20,631 nucleotides of DNA from Cytophagales bacterium. Its GTDB lineage: Bacteria; Bacteroidota; Bacteroidia; Cytophagales; Cyclobacteriaceae. A model generated the notes under the pieces. That model saw only the letters and a list, made by a program, of their open reading frames with translations, was not told the DNA's origin and did no database searches. Made by a program: the position numbers and the translations under genes. Shown here in pieces: positions 7,346 to 14,660 of this stretch (the first letter of the stretch is position 1; every line of letters starts with the position of its first letter). The stretch covers positions 1 to 20,631 of the forward strand of contig DPLR01000073.1 in the NCBI GenBank assembly GCA_003541895.1, in the 5' to 3' direction.

Positions 7346-7353
7346 TACTTTTG
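7346..7353 (+). promoter_or_regulatory. Bacteroidota -7 element TACTTTTG
   Basis: TACTTTTG matches the Bacteroidota -7 consensus TAnnTTTG exactly and lies 19 bases before the ATG of the lyase gene. The bases CTACTTTTGTAG around it are palindromic. No good -33 TTG was found at the expected distance, so an activator such as the divergent AraC protein may be needed (inference). Confidence 0.4.
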
Positions 7354-7372
7354 TAGTCTAAATCTTTTGACT

Positions 7373-8269
7373 ATGGCCATAGAATGGAAAGGTGTTTTTC
7401 CCGCACTCACCACCAAGTTTACCGCAGATGATAAACTTGATTTTGCAACCTTTGAAAAAAATCTTCAAGCACAACTCTATGCTGAAGTTGACGGCATTAT
7501 TTTAGGAGGGACGCTCGGTGAAGCAAGCGTACTAAGCAACGAAGAGAAATTTTCGCTCGTCAAATTTGCCGTTGAAAAAGCTGCAAGCAAAGTGCCGGTA
7601 GTGATGAACATTGCCGAAGGAAGCACACGCGAGGCTGTTCGCCAGGCAGACGAAGCAAAGAAAAACGGAGCCACGGGTTTGATGATGTTACCGCCCATGC
7701 GCTACAAATCAGATCACCGCGAAACAGTTACGTATTTCAAAACGGTGGCGGCATCCACCGATTTGCCGATTATGATCTACAACAATCCGGTCGATTATAA
7801 AATTGAAGTAACGCTCGACATGTTTGCTGAACTGGCTGAGCAAAAAAATATTCAAGCGGTGAAAGAATCTACGCGCGATGTATCGAACGTAACGCGAATG
7901 ATCAATCAGTTTGGCGATCGTTTCAAAATACTCTGCGGTGTTGACACCCTTGCGATGGAAGAATTGCTCATGGGAGCGCACGGTTGGGTTGCTGGGTTGG
8001 TCTGCGCTTTTCCAAAGGAGACCGTGGCTGTCTATCAATTAGTGAAGCAAAGAAAAATAGATGAAGCACTCAAAATCTATCGGTGGTTTTTGCCTTTGCT
8101 CGAACTCGACATTCATCCGAAATTGGTTCAGTACATTAAACTAGCAGAGCAAGAAGTAGGAATAGGAACAGAACATGTTCGCGCTCCACGATTAACACTG
8201 GTGGGCGAAGAGCGAGAGCACATCTTAAAAATTATTCGCGATGGAATAAAGTCCCGACCTACTCTCTGA
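7373..8269 (+). CDS. DHDPS/NAL-family lyase, probable pyrroline-4-hydroxy-2-carboxylate deaminase
   Basis: A 298-residue class I aldolase-type TIM barrel. The phosphate/carboxylate loop reads GGTLGEAS (45-52), the catalytic tyrosine is Tyr136 in IMIYNNP, and the Schiff-base lysine is Lys164 in AVKEST; both match the spacing known for DapA (Tyr133 and Lys161 in E. coli). Family members include dihydrodipicolinate synthase, N-acetylneuraminate lyase and the deaminase of hydroxyproline breakdown. Its position 5 bp upstream of a hydroxyproline epimerase gene favours deamination of 1-pyrroline-4-hydroxy-2-carboxylate to 2-oxoglutarate semialdehyde. I chose the ATG at 7373; a TTG two codons upstream is in frame but less likely. 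It is the first gene of a three-gene operon. Family assignment is firm, the exact substrate is inferred from context. Confidence 0.88.
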   Translation: MAIEWKGVFPALTTKFTADDKLDFATFEKNLQAQLYAEVDGIILGGTLGEASVLSNEEKFSLVKFAVEKAASKVPVVMNIAEGSTREAVRQADEAKKNGATGLMMLPPMRYKSDHRETVTYFKTVAASTDLPIMIYNNPVDYKIEVTLDMFAELAEQKNIQAVKESTRDVSNVTRMINQFGDRFKILCGVDTLAMEELLMGAHGWVAGLVCAFPKETVAVYQLVKQRKIDEALKIYRWFLPLLELDIHPKLVQYIKLAEQEVGIGTEHVRAPRLTLVGEEREHILKIIRDGIKSRPTL

Positions 8270-8274
8270 ATTTC

Positions 8275-9273
8275 ATGAAACGATTTTTTTGCATTGACGC
8301 GCACACCTGTGGTAACCCAGTGCGGTTGGTGGCGGGAGGTGGGCCACTTCTCGAAGGGAAAAACATGAGCGAGAAGCGTCAACACTTTTTGCGAGACTAC
8401 GATTGGATCCGTAAGGGCTTGATGTTTGAACCGCGCGGTCACGACATGATGAGCGGAAGCATTTTGTATCCGCCATCGGATCCGGCCAATGACATTGGCG
8501 TATTATTTATTGAGACCAGCGGATGCTTACCGATGTGCGGACATGGAACCATCGGCACAGTCACGATCGCTATTGAAGAAGGATTAGTGATTCCAAAAAC
8601 GCCCGGCATTCTCAACCTTGAAGTACCTGCAGGTTTGGTGCGCATTGAATACAAGCAAGAAGGAAAGAAAGTGAAGTCGGTGAAGATACGAAACGTGAAG
8701 GCCTACCTCGCTGCCGAAAATATCAAGGCCGAGTGTCCTGATTTAGGTGAACTGACATTGGATGTTTCGTACGGTGGAAATTTTTATGCCATCGTGGATG
8801 TGCAGAAAAATTTCAAAGGATTGGAAAATTATTCGGCCGACCAGTTAATCAGCTGGAGCCGTGAGTTGAGAAAAGATATCAATAAAAAATACACGTTCGT
8901 TCATCCGGAAAATTCTACGATCAATGGATGCAGTCACATTTTGTGGACGGGCAAAACAATCGATCCGAAATCAACTGCACGCAATGCCGTGTTCTATGGC
9001 GACAAAGCAATTGATCGCTCTCCGTGTGGCACTGGAACTTCTGCACGACTCGCCCAATGGTTTGCTAAAGGGAAATTAAAACCGGGCGAAGACTTCATCC
9101 ACGAAAGTATCATCGGCTCAAAATTTATTGGAAGGATTGAAGAAGTAACTGAGCTTGCCGGCAAACCTGCCATCATTCCAAGCGTAGAAGGCTGGGCAAA
9201 AATTTATGGATACAACACGATCACCATCGATGAAGATGATGATCCATACGCACATGGTTTTCAAGTAATATAG
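8275..9273 (+). CDS. Proline racemase family, 4-hydroxyproline 2-epimerase
   Basis: A 332-residue member of the proline racemase superfamily, which inverts the alpha carbon using two cysteines as acid and base. The first is Cys88 in MCGHGTIG and the second is Cys251 in SPCGTGTSA; His90 and Asp247 support them. A cysteine at the second site separates epimerases from trans-3-hydroxyproline dehydratases, which have threonine there. The MCGHG form with glycine after histidine is typical of hydroxyproline epimerases, whereas proline racemases usually have MCGHN. The expected reaction is trans-4-hydroxy-L-proline to cis-4-hydroxy-D-proline in the cytoplasm. It starts 5 bp after the lyase stop codon, and its own stop is followed after one base by the next start, so the three genes are surely co-transcribed. 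Confidence 0.92.
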   Translation: MKRFFCIDAHTCGNPVRLVAGGGPLLEGKNMSEKRQHFLRDYDWIRKGLMFEPRGHDMMSGSILYPPSDPANDIGVLFIETSGCLPMCGHGTIGTVTIAIEEGLVIPKTPGILNLEVPAGLVRIEYKQEGKKVKSVKIRNVKAYLAAENIKAECPDLGELTLDVSYGGNFYAIVDVQKNFKGLENYSADQLISWSRELRKDINKKYTFVHPENSTINGCSHILWTGKTIDPKSTARNAVFYGDKAIDRSPCGTGTSARLAQWFAKGKLKPGEDFIHESIIGSKFIGRIEEVTELAGKPAIIPSVEGWAKIYGYNTITIDEDDDPYAHGFQVI

Positions 9274-9274
9274 A

Positions 9275-10519
9275 ATGGCAAAGATCGGAATTATTGGAAG
9301 CGGAATTATCGGATTGAGCTCTGCTTACTACCTGCAAAAGAGTGGATACGAAGTAACGATCATCGATCAAGGAAATATAGACGATGGCTGTTCGCATGGC
9401 AATGCGGGCATGATTGTGCCAAGTCATTTTATTCCATTGGCTGCACCCGGAATGATTGCCAAGGGAATTCGGTGGATGTTCAATTCATCGAGTCCGTTTT
9501 ATGTAAGGCCTCAATTGAATTTTGATTTGATAAAATGGGGAATTGAGTTTTACAAACATTCAAACGCTGCGCATGTTCAGCGCTCGGCCACCGCATTAAA
9601 AGAAATCAGTTTGCTGAGCAAGGCGATGTATCAACAACTTGCCAAAGAATTGACTTTTGATTTCGATTATCACGAGCGTGGCTTGATGATGCTCTACCAA
9701 ACCAAAGAGGTTGAACACGAAGAACGCGAAACTGCAAAAATGGCGAACGACTATGGCATCGAAGCAAAAGTATTGTCGGCTGAAGAAGTGCAGCAACTGG
9801 AGCCTGATGTAAAAGTAAACGTGCGCGGTGGAGTTCTTTTTCCGGGCGATGCACATCTCACGCCACAGGCTTTCATGAAAGGACTTATAAAATTTCTCAA
9901 AGAAAAAATAACGATCCACTCCGCTACGGAAGTAAATGATTTTGAAATCAACCATAACAAAATCACTCGTCTAAAAACTTCAAAAGGGAATTTTGAATTC
10001 GATGCTGTTGTCGTTGCTACCGGCTCTTGGTCAGGATTGTTGTCAAAGAAATTGAAAATGCATTTGCCCATGCAGGCTGGCAAAGGTTATAGTTTTACGT
10101 TACCCGAGGTCTCAAAAAATATTCACATTCCATCCATCTTGCTTGAAGGGCGTGTGGCAGTTACGCCTATGGGAAATTCGTTGCGCTTCGGTGGAACAAT
10201 GGAGATTACAGGCGTTGATCACTCCATCAACATGAATCGGGTAAAAGGAATTGTGAAGACCGCCAACGATTTTTATCCGGAACTGAAAGTAGAAATACCG
10301 AAGGTTGCAAACGTGTGGCACGGGTTGCGTCCTTGCTCGCCCGATGGGTTGCCTTACATCGGCAGATCAAAAAAATATCATAACCTCATTTTTGCTACAG
10401 GCCATTCGATGCTTGGTGTTAGCCTCGGCCCAGGAACAGGAAAATTAATCTCTGAAATTGTGGACGAATCAAAAACGTCAATGGATTTAAAATTATTTGA
10501 TCCTGAAAGGTTCAACTAA
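9275..10519 (+). CDS. FAD-dependent D-amino-acid dehydrogenase, probable D-hydroxyproline dehydrogenase
   Basis: A 414-residue DadA-like flavoprotein of the DAO fold. The dinucleotide-binding motif GSGIIG is at residues 8-13, followed by the Glu/Asp-ended strand VTIID. The segment GCSHGNAGMIVPSHF is the DadA-type substrate/FAD loop, and the C-terminal part has WHGLRPCSPDGLPYIG and GHSMLGVSLGPGTGKLI, which close the FAD site. In this operon the likely substrate is cis-4-hydroxy-D-proline from the upstream epimerase, oxidised to 1-pyrroline-4-hydroxy-2-carboxylate with electrons passed to the respiratory chain. There is no signal peptide; the first residues lead straight into the FAD fold. General D-alanine or D-proline oxidation cannot be excluded from sequence. 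The start at 9275, one base after the previous stop, is fixed by the FAD motif. Confidence 0.9.
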   Translation: MAKIGIIGSGIIGLSSAYYLQKSGYEVTIIDQGNIDDGCSHGNAGMIVPSHFIPLAAPGMIAKGIRWMFNSSSPFYVRPQLNFDLIKWGIEFYKHSNAAHVQRSATALKEISLLSKAMYQQLAKELTFDFDYHERGLMMLYQTKEVEHEERETAKMANDYGIEAKVLSAEEVQQLEPDVKVNVRGGVLFPGDAHLTPQAFMKGLIKFLKEKITIHSATEVNDFEINHNKITRLKTSKGNFEFDAVVVATGSWSGLLSKKLKMHLPMQAGKGYSFTLPEVSKNIHIPSILLEGRVAVTPMGNSLRFGGTMEITGVDHSINMNRVKGIVKTANDFYPELKVEIPKVANVWHGLRPCSPDGLPYIGRSKKYHNLIFATGHSMLGVSLGPGTGKLISEIVDESKTSMDLKLFDPERFN

Positions 10520-10528
10520 TGAACGCAT

Positions 10529-10548
10529 CCTTGAGAAACAAGGGCTTT
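10529..10548 (+). terminator. Weak hairpin after the hydroxyproline operon
   Basis: CCTTG and CAAGG form a 5-bp stem with an AGAAA loop, followed by GCTTT. It sits in the 31-bp gap between the converging stops of the dehydrogenase and addB. The stem is short and the T run poor, so this is a weak call. Confidence 0.3.
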
Positions 10549-10550
10549 AA

Positions 10551-13394
10551 CTATTTATAACAAATCTCCTTATACGGACAAAGTTTACACGTTTCTGTTC
10601 TTTCCGTTTGAACAAATTCGAGTTCTGGATTAAAAATTTCTTCAAGCAATTCACATAAATGATTTTCAAATTCGCCTAAAAGTGGAGTTGCATCATCAAG
10701 AATAATTTTATCCAATTTTAAACCAAACTGAAAAGTATCATCAAATAAATTATTTCGGTTGATTAATCCGGGAATTATCTTTTGCTCCTCGCCCAATGAA
10801 TTTGCTTTGTAAATCAGTGCATAGAGTAACGTTTGAAATGCCGCTTTGTTCCTTTTTGCTTCTTTGAAAAAAAGTGAGTTGACACCTTTAAAATCGAGTT
10901 CATCTCGGCCCGTTTTATAATCGATGACCCTGACCCTACCCTCTTTCAAATCAACACGATCAATCGTTCCACCCAACACAACAAAACCCGGAGCACAATT
11001 AATTTTTACATTGTATAACCACCCATTTTGTTCAATCGCTTTGATGGTAAAGGGCGCATACTCCTTATCCAATTCAGTAATTCGCTTAGCAAATTTTTTT
11101 ACAACCTCACGTACCACCACGCGTTGGCCTTCATAGGTAACTTCTAATTTGGGATCGAGATAATAATTTTTTATGAAAGCCTGATCGATCCAATGTTTAA
11201 TCTGTTCATCGCTCGCGTCAAAATCACTCGCATCAATAGTATTGCTTCTCTTCTTTTCCATGATGGCCTTGTAAAATTTTTCCATCACCAAATGCAAAAT
11301 GTTGCCGAGAATGCGGGGATCAATTTCTTCCTGCACTTTTTGCGATTCCCTAATACGGGCAACGTATTGAAAATAAAATTTTAGTGAACAATCAAGATAC
11401 GTATTCAATGCAGATGGCGTAATTCCTTTCGATCGCCTTCCTCCTTCGTTCAGTTGAGCTAATTGACGCAAGACCTCCTCGTCTTTTTGAATTTTGATTT
11501 TCTCAATGGCCCTAGGTTGCGCTACATTGTGAAGCACATTTTTCTTAATAGGCAATCCACTTTCGTAAATCAATTGCTGCAAGTAGCGACTCATCTCGCC
11601 TTGCCCGAGCACATCAGGCTCTGAATTATAAAACAAAAAAATATTTTGTGCGCGCTGTAGCGAGCGATAAAACAAATATGCATAAATCGACCCTTGATGA
11701 TCGGGCGTTGGCAACCCGTAGGCCTTGCGAATACTGTACGGAATGTAAGAACCTTGGCGGCCAGCAGAAGGAAAAATTCCTTCGTTGAGCGAGAGAATAA
11801 AAACATTTTTAAAATCGAGGTTACGACTTTCCAACACACCCATTACTTGAATTCCTTTCAGGGGCTCACCTACAAAAGGGATTTTTTCTCCTCGTGCATA
11901 TTGACGAAATAATCTTAAAAAAGATTTTAATTGGCTAACACGCGAAGTTTCATCATTAGTCACATGCACGACAAGGGCATCGAGGCGATTGAACAACTGT
12001 ATGCTTTTAAAAATATATTCCTTGTCAAGGTCATCAAGTGAAGTTTGTGACATCAGTTGATTCAAAATAGCGAGGATGTATTCTGTGATCTTCAGAGACT
12101 CTTTAAAGATGAGCGAATGCAACAGAACCTCCTTTGCCAAAAAATTAGCCGGTACTGAAACCCAATTGTGCTGAACCATCTCTTTCAACTTGCTTTGAGA
12201 AACCGCTGCATCTGCCGCAACGATGTAAGGATGCAACAAAACGGATTGCACCGAAGCAAAATTGAAACAACCTTTCCTGACTGTGAACTGTAATTCAACG
12301 AGTAACTCTACCAAATTAAATACGGGTGAACTCGCCAAAGGAAAACCCATCGTTACATTAAATTTATTCACCACGGGTGAAATACTATGCAACACAGGCA
12401 TCAGCATTTTTTCGTCTGCTAAAATAATGACTGATTCCTCTGGGATCATTTCATTTTTCAGCTCGTGTTCAAGAATCTGTGAAAGTAATTTCACTTGGCC
12501 CATCGGCTGTGCTGCACTCAAGAGTTCAATATTTTTTTTTGACTTGAGATGATTGGATGTGTCGGCTGAAAAAGTTTTTCCGAGAACCGCGTGTTGCTTG
12601 TATTGACGAAGGAAATGGCCCGCTTCTTGCCGTCCATCGTTGATGTAATATTGATCGGTATCCCAGTGAGCAGTAGCAATGCCCTGTTCGATTAAATAAG
12701 AAATAATTTTTTCCTCTGCGGTAGTAAGTGCGTTGAATCCGGCAAACCAACATTTCCTTTCTTTAAGCGATTGAATTTTAATTTTGCCAGAAGTCAACTC
12801 TTCGGCAATCCTCCGATGTAAATGGCCCTCATAGGTTAATCCCTCTGACAAAAGTTGATCGTTGAATCGCTTGTACAGTGGATACAATTTTTGCCAGACC
12901 TCAATGAATTTCCTTTTGTTGGCGGATTGTTCCACATCAAAATCGCTCCAAAAATCCTTCAGGTATTTTTTCTGCTCATCCGACAAATAATCCAATCCTG
13001 AATCAAGCTCTTTCAAATGACGGAGGTCAGCAAACAAAACTTTCGCATCAACCATGTATCGATCTACTTCATCAAAATCGCGGAGCAGCATTTCGCCCCA
13101 CATAAAAAACTGATCGAAAGGTTCGGTTTCGGTGACCATCAGCTCATTGTAGCACCGAAACAGATGCATCACTAATTCCAATTTATCAGGAATGCGTTGA
13201 TCCGAAAATTCAGAAACAAAATCTTCAAAAGTTAAAAGCTGCGGAGAGAAAACAGGCTGAGTAATGATGTCTCCTAAATATTTCCTGAAATAGAGTGCAG
13301 CCCTTCGGTTGGGAAAAACTACCGTAACTTGTGAGAGGTCATCCGCATGTGCGCGATAGATTTCTTCGGCTAGTTCTTGAAGGAAGGCTTTCAT
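10551..13394 (-). CDS. addB: AddB-type PD-(D/E)XK nuclease of double-strand break repair
   Basis: A 947-residue protein with the layout of AddB, the partner of AddA in resecting double-strand breaks for RecA. The N-terminal part reads VVFPNRRAALYF, where true helicases have a Walker A loop; no GKT is present, as expected for the ATP-independent helicase-like part. The C-terminal nuclease (about 660-947) has GNILHLVMEKFY, GGTIDRVD, then the catalytic Asp825 and Lys827 in IDYKTG, and QTLLYALIY. Cys669 with Cys936, Cys939 and Cys945 forms the split four-cysteine pattern that holds a 4Fe-4S cluster in AddB nucleases. All key residues are present. addA is not in the window. The arginase gene lies 51 bp upstream on the same strand, so the two may share a transcript. 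The start is supported by the MKAFL...LTVVFPN-type opening and lies inside a strong inverted repeat. Confidence 0.9.
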   Translation of the reverse strand: MKAFLQELAEEIYRAHADDLSQVTVVFPNRRAALYFRKYLGDIITQPVFSPQLLTFEDFVSEFSDQRIPDKLELVMHLFRCYNELMVTETEPFDQFFMWGEMLLRDFDEVDRYMVDAKVLFADLRHLKELDSGLDYLSDEQKKYLKDFWSDFDVEQSANKRKFIEVWQKLYPLYKRFNDQLLSEGLTYEGHLHRRIAEELTSGKIKIQSLKERKCWFAGFNALTTAEEKIISYLIEQGIATAHWDTDQYYINDGRQEAGHFLRQYKQHAVLGKTFSADTSNHLKSKKNIELLSAAQPMGQVKLLSQILEHELKNEMIPEESVIILADEKMLMPVLHSISPVVNKFNVTMGFPLASSPVFNLVELLVELQFTVRKGCFNFASVQSVLLHPYIVAADAAVSQSKLKEMVQHNWVSVPANFLAKEVLLHSLIFKESLKITEYILAILNQLMSQTSLDDLDKEYIFKSIQLFNRLDALVVHVTNDETSRVSQLKSFLRLFRQYARGEKIPFVGEPLKGIQVMGVLESRNLDFKNVFILSLNEGIFPSAGRQGSYIPYSIRKAYGLPTPDHQGSIYAYLFYRSLQRAQNIFLFYNSEPDVLGQGEMSRYLQQLIYESGLPIKKNVLHNVAQPRAIEKIKIQKDEEVLRQLAQLNEGGRRSKGITPSALNTYLDCSLKFYFQYVARIRESQKVQEEIDPRILGNILHLVMEKFYKAIMEKKRSNTIDASDFDASDEQIKHWIDQAFIKNYYLDPKLEVTYEGQRVVVREVVKKFAKRITELDKEYAPFTIKAIEQNGWLYNVKINCAPGFVVLGGTIDRVDLKEGRVRVIDYKTGRDELDFKGVNSLFFKEAKRNKAAFQTLLYALIYKANSLGEEQKIIPGLINRNNLFDDTFQFGLKLDKIILDDATPLLGEFENHLCELLEEIFNPELEFVQTERTETCKLCPYKEICYK

Positions 13395-13419
13395 CTTTGT
13401 GAAGGCATAAAGATGAAAG
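13388..13419 (-). promoter_or_regulatory. Perfect hairpin covering the addB start codon
   Basis: CTTTCATCTTT at 13388-13398 and AAAGATGAAAG at 13409-13419 are perfect reverse complements, 11 bp with a 10-base loop. In the addB mRNA the initiating AUG falls in the 3' arm, so a folded leader would hide the start codon. This could reduce or regulate translation; equally it could be a weak attenuator after arginase. Confidence 0.5.
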
Positions 13420-13445
13420 ATAAAAAAGGAATGAGCAAGTCTTGG

Positions 13446-14408
13446 CTATTCGGCCAACACAGGCCTGGTCTCGATTGATTTAGCGGATGCCTCCAAAATT
13501 TCGAAAGCACTTTCTGCCATTCTGTTTTCTGTATCAAGCGTTGGGTTCACTTCAACAATTTCGTAGGCACAGACGCGAGGGTCTTTACAAAGTTCTGCGT
13601 TCAAAGTCTTTGCTTCTTCCACGGTAAGTCCATTGGGAACGGGCGTTCCTGTTCCTGTAGAAAACCGGCTGTCAATGCTGTCCACATCAAATGAAACATA
13701 AATGAGGTCGCAATGATCGAGCATACTCAACGCACGTTGAGCTGCTTCAGTAGCTCCCTTTTTCTTTACATCTTCAACTTCAATGAAATTGATATTGAAT
13801 TTATTGATCAGGTAGTTCTCAGGTTTTTCCAGATCGCGCACCGCTATGTAAAAGAGATCTTCCGGGTTGATCTTCGCTCCGGGCATTCCTACATTTTTTA
13901 TTTGCTCCCAATAATCGAGGGTTGCTCCGCGTGGGTCATTCACTTTGCTCTCGAGGTTATCAATGCCAAACGCCATAGCCAGAGGCATGCCGTGCATATT
14001 GCCCGAAGGCGTTGTGAAGGGGGTGTGCAAATCGGCATGGGCGTCAATCCAAATTACGCCAAGCCTCTTTTTAGGATACGCTTTTTTAATTCCGGCAATG
14101 GTGCCATAGGCGGTGGAGTGATCGCCCGCCATGATCAACGGAAAGAAATCATCAAAAAGTTGTTCGTACACTTCAAGGCAAACACGTTCTTCCATTACCA
14201 GCACCCCATCAATAAATTTGGCGTAGGCGTGTTCGGCACCGTCAAACAAAAGTTCGTTCACGTTTTCTACTTCTACAGAATCATATTTTCTAAACAAATC
14301 CGATTTCAAATCGAGGCTCGCAATCTTCATGGCCTCCACGCCAAGGCTAGCACCACGGGTGCCGGCACCGATTTCGGACTTGACTTCAATGATTTTAATC
14401 TCTTTCAT
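13446..14408 (-). CDS. rocF: Arginase
   Basis: A 320-residue ureohydrolase that splits L-arginine into ornithine and urea with two Mn ions. The metal ligands are all present: His97 in GDHS, Asp122, His124 and Asp126 in DAHAD, and Asp241 and Asp243 in SFDVD. The arginase-type loops SGNMHGMP and GTGTPVPNGL favour arginase over agmatinase. The frame extends upstream to an ATG at 14582, but those 58 codons do not look like the family (tryptophan- and proline-rich), and MKEIKIIEVKSEIGAG from 14408 matches the usual first beta strand, so I start there. It is divergent from the arginine decarboxylase, so two enzymes competing for arginine share one regulatory region, and it lies upstream of addB. 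Agmatinase is the main alternative. Confidence 0.9.
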   Translation of the reverse strand: MKEIKIIEVKSEIGAGTRGASLGVEAMKIASLDLKSDLFRKYDSVEVENVNELLFDGAEHAYAKFIDGVLVMEERVCLEVYEQLFDDFFPLIMAGDHSTAYGTIAGIKKAYPKKRLGVIWIDAHADLHTPFTTPSGNMHGMPLAMAFGIDNLESKVNDPRGATLDYWEQIKNVGMPGAKINPEDLFYIAVRDLEKPENYLINKFNINFIEVEDVKKKGATEAAQRALSMLDHCDLIYVSFDVDSIDSRFSTGTGTPVPNGLTVEEAKTLNAELCKDPRVCAYEIVEVNPTLDTENRMAESAFEILEASAKSIETRPVLAE

Positions 14409-14588
14409 AACCAATACAAAATTTACAACTAAAAATGATCTGAGCGAATAGAAAAGGGGAAGAAAACGCTCCGGTTTAGAAATCGGGCAGCGCGTGGGCC
14501 ACAGCGAAAATCCGTAAGAAAAAACAAGCGGCCATAAAGATGAATCTTTTGCAAAGATGGCGATTTTATTGGAATATTGCATCCTTCA

Positions 14589-14658
14589 AATTCGGTGATT
14601 CGGTGATGAGTTGTTCAACATTCATCAGCAATCACCGAATTAATTAATAACCGAATTA
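14589..14658. promoter_or_regulatory. Long hairpin with four ATTCGGT/ACCGAAT half-sites
   Basis: AATTCGGTGATT (14589-14600) and AATCACCGAATT (14630-14641) are a perfect 12-bp inverted repeat. Inside, TGATGA (14604-14609) pairs with TCATCA (14622-14627), and the centre GTTGTTCAAC is also self-complementary, so a nearly continuous hairpin of about 53 bases can form. ATTCGGTG is directly repeated at 14590 and 14598, and ACCGAATTA at 14634 and 14650, giving four half-sites, two facing two. It ends 2 bases before the decarboxylase ATG. It may be an operator or a 5'-leader structure; it does not look like the E. coli ArgR box. Confidence 0.5.
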
Positions 14659-14660
14659 GA

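Noticed and set aside
13713..14432. 239-codon plus-strand frame opposite arginase
   Set aside because: The minus strand holds all arginase metal motifs; the plus frame has no domain and is a shadow.
14409..14582. N-terminal extension of arginase
   Set aside because: The 58 upstream codons are unlike the family, and the protein has a natural start at the first beta strand (ATG at 14408).
14589..14641. Classical ArgR box
   Set aside because: The repeated ATTCGGT/ACCGAAT half-sites do not fit the known TGAAT/ATTCA type of ARG box.
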